NCBI GenBank assembly: GCA_000697665.1
Contig: KL197740.1
Span: 182,496 to 232,276 of the forward strand
Origin: Jaapia argillacea MUCL 33604
Taxonomy: Eukaryota; Basidiomycota; Agaricomycetes; Jaapiales; Jaapiaceae
DNA length: 49,781 bases
Direction of reading: 5' to 3'
Position 1 is the stretch's first letter; the number at the start of each line of letters is the position of its first letter. The notes under the pieces are model-generated. The model had not been told where the DNA came from and did not search any database. It saw only the letters and a program-made list of their open reading frames with translations. The position numbers and the translations under genes are program-made. Positions 42,666-49,781 of this stretch are shown here, piece after piece.

Positions 42666-44444
42666 GATGATGGGGATATGGGCTAGATGACGTTTAGGGC
42701 GCGTACGATTCGTTCGCTGGGTACTTGCGCTGGAGGAATTCCCATACGAGGCGAGTTAGGTTATCGCATCAGTGATTTCGGATCGAGTTTCGTGAGCGTT
42801 CCTTTCTCCTTAATTGCCTTCCTTGTACATGACGAACGTAGATGCAGAGGTGGACTTGTCGGGCTTTTTTTCTCTTTTCTTTGTGGGGTTGGTGTTTGAG
42901 GGCTAGCTTGGCATCTTCGCATGCAATCCTTACAGTCCTTCTCTGGTTGTCGGTGTTGTCGTCGCCTCGTCATTTTCTTCATTTACGCTGGGTGCTCTCG
43001 TCTCCCCCAGCTCGTAGTCTTCTAGTCTTGATCCTCCTGCTACGGCACACATATGCTGACCATTGTCTTGTAGTGTCGGATTGGCGTAACCAATCGCATA
43101 CGAGATCTCTCTCGACAACGCTTGACTGGACGCAATCAATCTTGACGCACTTAACTGGCCTCGATCCAGCTTCCCGCGAGTTGATCGATACCATTTGTCC
43201 TTCTCTCTCTCTCTCCCTTTCCTTCTATCTTGTAGCTACTTATCGCCCTCGTTCTTCACTTGTTCCCAATGTCGCTTCGAACCGAAAGACCCACAAGTTA
43301 CAGACGTCTTCAAAACTTCGGCACTCCATCCTCTGTCCGACTCTTCATCACTATGCGCGCAACCGTACTGCTTCCTGCGTCAATGAGTATCTTCTCAGTC
43401 ATCCTGATAACCGTCCAACGCCGTGCTGCTGCCATCTGATCCCGCAGCCTTCGTCTCGACCCCCGACGGCGACACCCTACCGCAACCCACACCGTCTGAT
43501 CGTTGCATCTTCATGCCATCTCGCACATGTACTATATTACCGATTTCCTTTGTGCTCGACTATTCTCATATCCTCGTCGAAATCTTGTACCAATGGTAGT
43601 CCAGAATCGATCATTTCACCTGTCCCGTTTACAATCAAGTTATAGATATAACCACCCATACTAATCCTGCACGATCTTCGAATAATGACAGGAGGTCGAA
43701 TCGCCCTCGATCAGGTGACGAAGGAAAGCCACGACTCAGTGAAATCAACCCTCCCCCCTTGGGTCTAAACGGACAAGTCTCGATCAGCCCGATGTCGAAA
43801 TCCTATTTCGTCAACGAACGTCGTGGTCTCTTTGTGTACCGATGATCTGCCTTGGATGTCCAGTTTTTCCTGGGCAAGGTCCTGCAGAACAGGTGAATCC
43901 CACTTGTCTCGAATAAGCCGGATTAATTGCTACACGATGAAGGTGAAATCCACGATGTAAGTCATCAAGCAACGCAAGATGTCCGGACTGTGATAGTAGA
44001 GTCAAAACAACAGGTTCGGGAATCCAATGACAGAACTGACCTTTGGTTGTACACGTTGTGACCCTGCTTCGCAAAGACAGCGGCCGCCGCGATGGGCACT
44101 ACGGCGGTTTTGTCGGTTATAGCGGAAAAGATGGTGCTGAAGGGGACGAAAAGTGGATGTGAGAACTGAATCAAGAGTACGTCAGGCTAAAAACTCACTT
44201 GTTAATGTAACTGGTTCGTCAACGCCTCCGATACCATCAACTCTCCGAAGCGTCTGGCTCTTTTGAGATCGGTTCAAGAACCGACTTCTCAAGTTCTCGT
44301 ACACAGGCTTCGAACTGTTTGATGGTATCCGAGCTTGCAGTTACCTAACTCACCTTGTAATATTATAGGAATCCATCGATCAAGAGAAACCAGCCCTGCA
44401 GCATTATGAACGCCCTAACCTGCACCTGACTCATGTCCCACTCG
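42666..44444. other. Spacer between the palindrome arms
   Basis: No homology is seen between the two halves of this 1.8-kb stretch. A 267-codon plus-strand frame (42842-43645) is open but low in complexity (Ser/Leu-rich, TCTCTC tract near 43205) and is not convincing. Its minus side carries the GTPase-tail fragment listed separately. Confidence 0.5.
43928..44350 (-). pseudogene. C-terminal fragment of a G-domain GTPase
   Basis: Right to left: SDTIKQFEACVRELEKSVLE with EPISKEPDASE (about 44320-44235), a GTGAGT donor, then IFSAITDKTAVVPIAAAAVF and AKQGHNVYNQ, and after a GTCAGT...CACAG intron SPDILRCLMTYIVDFTFIV-stop near 43928. From memory, the pattern VYNQ(S/T)P..LRCLM.YI.D.T resembles the C-terminal part of Agaricomycete AIG1-like GTPases. 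The G domain itself is absent here. The first piece has a stop before its donor, so it is decayed. Confidence 0.4.
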
Positions 44445-46110
44445 CCCCCTGGGAATCAGGAAGCCTAAGCCAGAGTCGGTACCAGCGTCGCAGAGAGCGG
44501 TGATATCATTATTGAAAGTAGATTTGGTAGTGGGAGACTGATCGAGTCGGTCCGGGGTATCGTAGACTGGTAACGTAGGGGAAGCGCCAGGAGTCGAAGA
44601 AGGTCTGCGTATAGAGTCCCCAATTCAATGTGTACCGTATCCACGAGCACCACACAAAACCATGAACCTATCGAGGGTCCCCTTTACTCTCGCCAAAGGG
44701 CTGAGTGGCTGCCAGGAGTGAAGTTCATATGTTTTGGTTGCTTGGTTGCTTGGTTGGAGCTGATGCCGTGTAACAACCTCTGTTCGAGTTTGAAGGGGTA
44801 TATGCGAGGGTTGAGGGTAGGAGCGAGGGGTGGGAGGAGAGGATGTGACCAAGGGATTGATGACCCGAGTCGTCGCACTAACTAAAAGTAGATGACGGTG
44901 TGGGCAATAAGGTGAGATTGGGGAATGATGGGCGGGAGAGGGTGGCTAGGGACTCGATCATGTTGAACGAGGGAAATATGGACGAGGATACATCTTGACG
45001 GTTGGTCAATCCAAACTCTCCAAGTTCCTGGTCGTCTCATCCCACCCGATGTCCCGATCTTGATCTCACTCGCAAAATGCCATCCGCCCGCTCTATCGCT
45101 CTCCGCATGCTTAGGCGAGGACACTTCACCGTTCACCCTATTCGTGTTCGAGTTTGCAGGGCTATATGCGCCGTTGGAGGAGCGGTTGCGGTTGCCGATA
45201 GTTGGACGGTCGTGGGCTTTTGTGATGACCGGAGAAATGGGCAGCGTTGGGAGTGGAAGAAAGGGCGAACTTTTGTGTCGAACGGATATCGAGTGGAGGA
45301 ATGTTGAGCGATGGTCGATCCTGGGCGGTCCATCTGGTGTCCGTGGGTTCCTCGTAGATCCATTCCATCTCGTCGACCCTCAACCAGCCACCAGCGGCGA
45401 GCGCACCCAAGCACGACAACTAAGCGGCCCTCAAACACTCGTAAAGTTTATGCCGCTCGCAAAGGACAAAGGCGATCCCACGAGAGTATATTCTTGATCG
45501 TTGGCGTGAAATAGATATTACGTTGTTGGAGGGCAATTCCAACGCGGGGTATTGGACGCTATGGTAACGGGAGTAAGCAGGGGAAGGTGAAGGAAGAGGA
45601 AGACAAGATATAGGTGTAAGAGGAGACATAGATGAACTTGATCAACGATTGACACGCTGAGAAGATGCCAAAGCAGCGGCGATAACTGTACGTCGTTCAA
45701 ATCAAACCCCTTGTGACTGAGGGGCTTGAAAATTGAGATAGGTGTCTCCCATCTCGCTCTCCAGGAACTCCACTTCAGCGAAACAACAAAAAAGTACGCA
45801 CCTTGTCGCAGGAAACCACAAGCCGGGGCATCGCCGACTACGAGAGGGTATCGGATGAAAGGCATGGATTGAGGTTTGGGGGTCCTAGCGAGGTAGATGG
45901 AAGAGGAAAGCGGTACAATGAGGGCATGGATTGGCTGAGGATGGAGATGGCAAGACCGGCCAGTGGAATTAGAGACGGCACATGTTGTTGGACATGAACG
46001 ACGCGAGATGGGCGAATTCAACGTGCATGATGTGCAGTTGACGATGGAGGACATAGCCTCCACAGTATAAGTTTTGTGCGGAATGGACCTCGAACTTGAA
46101 GCAGACTGAA
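44445..46110 (-). pseudogene. Hypothetical leucine-rich gene, copy B3
   Basis: Inverse copy of gene B2. It begins around 46100 with LHRQLHIMHVEFAHLASFMS, followed by the region 45930-45500 (FHPL and SIYLARTPKPQ context), FNMIESLATLSRPSFPNL (about 44990-44920), LHSWQPLSPLARVKGTLDRF (about 44725-44665) and VHIELGTLYADLLRLLAL (about 44640). Several stops and frame changes occur, but at different places than in B2, so the two copies decayed independently. No function is assigned. Confidence 0.4.
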
Positions 46111-48040
46111 TATTCGAATGGTTGTGCCACATGGACGCCAACTCTAATGATCGACAAGCTGCTTCTGTGTTCATATGTCCACCCATCCTTCACCGACCTC
46201 AAGGCGTCAACGAACCCTCCCAATCTCCCCTCCTCACTCAACGTCCTCGCCCTTATCTTCGCCCATGTACACTCCATCCCTGGATACTCGAGTAATCCTC
46301 CCTCATCAACAGCCATCGAGACCTTCCCGAATAAGCCCCTTTCTTCGTCTGTAGTATGTCCTCCTACACGTAGGAACCCCTGGGCCTACCAGGAGGGCCG
46401 AACTTGAACGAGTGGGTATCTCCCATTCTCACCCCTTGCAAGCACCAACACCGTGCTTCATTTTTTCATAGCCATGTAAATTTGCATCTGCGCTCTAGCC
46501 TCACATATCTCCCCGCGTTCGCGCCCTCGCAATCACCAGTTCGTCCTCTCCCTTCTCAAAGTATAAACGCCACCTAACACGATGCCACAAAAAGATTCAT
46601 AGGCACTCGCTCATCTTTCCCCCTCCTCTCAACCTTAGTCCTCTCATTCCCCTCCCTTCACTTGTCCTCAAAAACACCCACAGATTACTTCCCAGACCAA
46701 TCCGCTCGTCTCTCCTCGGGTTGGTCTCTGGCGATGCGAAGAGGTTGAAGGAATTCGAGGTTAACATGAGGTGTTTCGTTGAGAGCGGGGAGTTGGAATC
46801 TAGGCTGAGGGGATAACTTGATGGTGTGATACTTTAGAAAGACGAAGATGAGGTGGATAACCGTTGGGTCGGGTCGATGAAGAAAAAGGCAGGAGGAGAT
46901 GAAGGAGAGAAAAGTCGATCCCTTAATCCAAATCCACGGGTTAACATCCCTCAACCTCGTCGTCCCAAGGCAGTCTCGTCCAATTCCTACCCACCGGTTC
47001 ACTTGTCTTTCAACCACCATTCGCGATTCTCACCTCCAGGTAACGTACCCATTTTGCCTCGCTTGCGTATATGCGCTGACGAGGGAGCTTGCATAGAATA
47101 ACTTGGGTTCGATCACTTCGAGATCCTCCGTTCAAGATCCTCCGTTATTCTCGCACTACACCAACCTCTGCGATGCTTCTCGATTGGGAGATCGTATTCA
47201 TATGTCTGCATAATGTCTGATGCAGACATATCGAAGTTTGGATGGGAGTTGTGACGGTTCCATGAAAGGGCTCGAGGAATTGACTGTATGATATTCCATG
47301 GTAAATGCTACTTCCCTTCCTCCTTCCCTACCATTTGCTCACCGAGGTCCACCCTCAAATCGCCCATCGTTATACAAACACTCGCCTCCCTCCGCAAACT
47401 AACAATCAAACACACCAGCACCACCAATCTGATCTACAACCCAAACATCCCTCTTCACATCATTCATAATCCGAATCATCAAGAAATCCCAGCGTCGTCC
47501 GATACTCGATATCGTCCATGATGGAGTTGGAGGGGGGAGATGGGTGATCTCGTTAGCCGTTGGGTTTCACGGGAGGGCGGGGGTAGGGGGATGAAAGCGG
47601 TTCGGTTGTGGTTCGTTAGTAGAGTCGTCTGAGGAGCTTTGTAGAGATTGTGCAGGGATGGAAGTTTTGATTGCGAAAGTTGGGTGGAGACTTTGGTGAG
47701 TGATGCCTTTTCCATCCTCGTCCGACTCTCGTTATCGATGTTTACGATCCCATCAGCGAGATTTCCCGAGCCTCATCATCTCACTGGAGGACCTTCACCA
47801 CCTCGCCCTCCAAGTCCATTTCGAAGAACCGGGGAGACGTCCCAACTTATTCAACATTACGGCCGCGCGAGAGGTGATGGGAACGTCTACTGTTAGGAGG
47901 TCGAGCGCGGATGGTGTGCGTTGGGTGGTGAGATTCATCTTCGATCGTAGGATTCGACGCTGGACTTTTTGACTGATTTTTTGCGTGTGTGTTAGGGAGG
48001 CGGGAGGTTCGTGAAGGCGAGGTGGAGTTGAGTGGGCTCG
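46090..48040 (+). pseudogene. F-box-like/leucine-rich gene, copy A3
   Basis: The F-box-like start is at about 46220-46370 (SSLNVLALIFAHVHSIPGYS, FPNKPLSSSVV). The middle is at 46680-47010 (CFVESGELESRL; VDPLIQIHGLTSLNLVVP), where copy A1 has a TGA. Leucine-rich exons are at 47380-47640 (LASLRKLTIKHTSTTNLI) and 47755-47930 (FPSLIISLEDLHHLALQVHF, NVRR-like VRRSSADGVRWV), with the intron GTGAGT...CCATCAG at 47697-47757. A TGA at about 47631 and frame shifts break it. It is CpG-rich, unlike copy A1. Confidence 0.5.
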
Positions 48041-49044
48041 GGAGTGGTGTCAGAGGGTGGCGTTTCTGTGGGTGTTTTCTCCTCGGCTGGCGATAGTGAG
48101 CATACTGAACGTCATGTCCACCTTGAGAGCTGATTTGAATGTGAATATGCTAGCTCCTGGGCGGGGGAAATGGAGTACTAGACCGTTAGGTTGGGTAAGC
48201 CGATCGGTGTCCCTCGTAATTTTCGCCCAACCCGCTGATTAAAACATGTTAGGGGTGGCGTTTTGCGAGAGTACCGGCTCCTCCATTTGATCCCGATCCC
48301 GATCCCAATCCCAATCCCGAGCTCGTACACAACAAACGAAACGCACGCAACCAACTATGTACTCCGATCGACAAACGATGGTTCACTCGACTACCCCTTG
48401 TTCCGCGGCCTTTCAGGAAGATGGCGAATCTTCAAGTGGTGGGGAGCGCAGTGTGTAGGTTGGTAGGTCGTCGCTCTCGTTCGTATGGCCGAGACGGTTC
48501 TTGAGAAACGATCAGAGGTGAGAACGTGGCCGAGAGGGGGCTGGTAGAACCGTTGTTTGCAAGTTGAAGTTCTCGATACGGCATTCCTCATATCGACGTT
48601 GTATCATGCTGAGGATCGTTAACGTTGTAGGCTACTCAAATTACACATTACGATCACTATTTCGATGTTGGTCTGGGTTGTATCATGTCGTATAGTGGAA
48701 GGAGGGGCACATTTCAAACATCTTCCCAATGTCAATTTCCACTTCACTGTGACTACCATTGAGATGACCCAGCAGCATTAGCTACATCGAGACATGCGCA
48801 AGGGGTAGCCGAAAGCATATATTGCCCGATTGTCTCGTTCGTAGAGCACATCATAAGCCTCGCCAAAAACCCCACCATCGTAACGACCATATGCCGTGTG
48901 ACTGTCTCAACGATGGAGGGAGGATCGCACGGTCGTGAATGTGGGCCGACTCCGGGTATTTGTGAAGATGGGCGCCGGTATGAAAGTGCTTGCTCATCCA
49001 TCTTGACCATTCGCGACATCGTCTCTCATCCGTCCAGCTGCACA
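48041..49044. other. Conserved block between A3 and the right GTPase
   Basis: It is the inverse of 38040-38860, and its 48191-48262 part also aligns with the two flanks of the KDZ element. The frame 48263-48466 (MREYRLLHLIPIPIPIPIP) repeats the left-arm frame with a longer ATCCCG hexamer run. No certain gene is present. Confidence 0.4.
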
Positions 49045-49781
49045 ATTTTTGAGACATCACCCCCTACTACCGTTGGTGCTAAAGCGACGAAGCAACTCGA
49101 TGATCAAGAGATCAACTTGACCAGCACAACCACTGACGACAACTTTTTGTCCAATCCACCCAACGACGACGACGGTCCCGATATCATCAAGATAAGGCAA
49201 CTGTACCGTCGATTCCGTGTCCTCATCATGGGGAAAGCGAACTCAGGCAAGACTACTATCCTGCAAAAAATCTGTGACACCACAGAGTAGCCCATCGTTC
49301 GAGATCAGAACGGAAAGAAAGTGAGGCCCAGTTCTCTGCCACCACAATACAACAATTAAATTTGTCGTTTCCCCACTCAGATCGATCCTTCTTTGCTGGA
49401 GGGTCCCACTGCCCTGGTACACCTCTTCCAACCTTTATTTTTGTCCCGAGTATTGATCATTGGAACCATGTTGAACAGCGTGGCCATCATCACATAGAGT
49501 ACGAGGTTACATATGCAAGCAACCCTGCCTTTGTATTTCACGACTCCAGGGGGTTTGAAGCTGGGTCTACGGATGAGATTCAGGCAGTTCACGACTTCAT
49601 TGAGTCTCGAGGAAAGACTGGTGATGTCGAGAAGCAATTGCACATAATTTGGTAAGAACCTGCTTGGTACTAGTAGTCTCAGTTATGATATAACACAATA
49701 TATCTATCTAGGTACTGCATTCCAACAGATGGGGCTCGAGTCCTATCTCCTGCAGAGGCTGCCTTTTTCAACCAAGGCACA
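49045..49781 (+). pseudogene. G-domain GTPase, right-arm copy (partial)
   Basis: It has the same exon pattern as the left copy: 49045-49320, 49381-49416, 49479-49651, and 49712 to the window end. G1 GKANSGKT, DSRGFEAG and YCIPTDGARV are present; G4 lies beyond the window. Two lesions are visible: the ATG of the left copy is ATT here (49045-49047), with neighbouring C/G-to-T/A changes, and CAG has become TAG at 49288. All four intron boundaries are conserved. Whether it also has the microexon array cannot be seen. Confidence 0.7.

Larger units (their letters stand above)
44445..49781 (-). repeat. Right arm of the large inverted duplication
   Basis: It is the inverse counterpart of 36510-42665 and is truncated by the window end inside GTPase exon 4. 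The innermost matched sequence is GCTTAGGCT with flanking bases (about 44460 against about 42640). The arm lacks the 790-bp segment seen on the left. Confidence 0.8.

Noticed and set aside
42842-43645. 267-codon plus-strand frame as a gene
   Set aside because: It is Ser/Leu/His-rich with simple-sequence tracts, lacks recognisable motifs or splice structure, and the CpG-rich spacer has few stops by composition.

Overview
This window is nuclear DNA of a filamentous basidiomycete, most probably a mushroom-forming Agaricomycete. The reasons are genes built of many short exons with GT-AG introns of about 45-60 nt, a CxC2-type KDZ (Kyakuja-Dileera-Zisupton) transposase, a fungal TET/JBP dioxygenase, a Copia-type solo LTR, F-box/leucine-rich genes and a fungal G-domain GTPase family. 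No rRNA, tRNA or CRISPR array was seen. Genus is not called.

Layout. (1) 0.3-2.5 kb: a decayed reading frame with an Arg/Ser-rich first half. (2) 2.5-7.1 kb: mostly unrecognised, CpG-poor DNA. (3) 7.1-9.0 kb: decayed F-box-like gene, copy A1. (4) 9,088-31,317: a candidate 22.2-kb DNA transposon with about 49-bp terminal inverted repeats, subterminal repeats, a KDZ transposase, a TET/JBP dioxygenase and several cargo genes on both strands, plus a solo LTR inserted inside it. The paralogous loci at 38.8 and 48.2 kb look like the empty site, so the element split a third copy of the same locus. (5) 31.9-37.2 kb: a GTPase gene on the minus strand whose 3' half contains a tandem array of 79-bp units (32.5-35.8 kb, with a 402-N assembly gap). 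Read on the gene's strand, each unit is a 49-nt GT-AG intron plus a 30-nt exon. (6) 36.5-49.8 kb: a large diverged inverted duplication with a 1.8-kb spacer. Each arm carries a GTPase, F-box-like gene A and a second gene B, and the right arm runs off the window end.

Most genes carry in-frame stops, and these are overwhelmingly TGA where CGA (Arg) is expected, i.e. CpG-to-TpG decay. The inverted duplication between about 37.0 and 49.3 kb stays CpG-rich, while its 7-9 kb paralogue and the transposon are CpG-poor. A methylation- or RIP-like process therefore seems to have acted on most of the window but less on the palindrome, next to a mobile element that itself carries a 5-methylcytosine-oxidase-family gene. 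The strongest candidate for something undescribed is the intron-microexon array in the GTPase gene.
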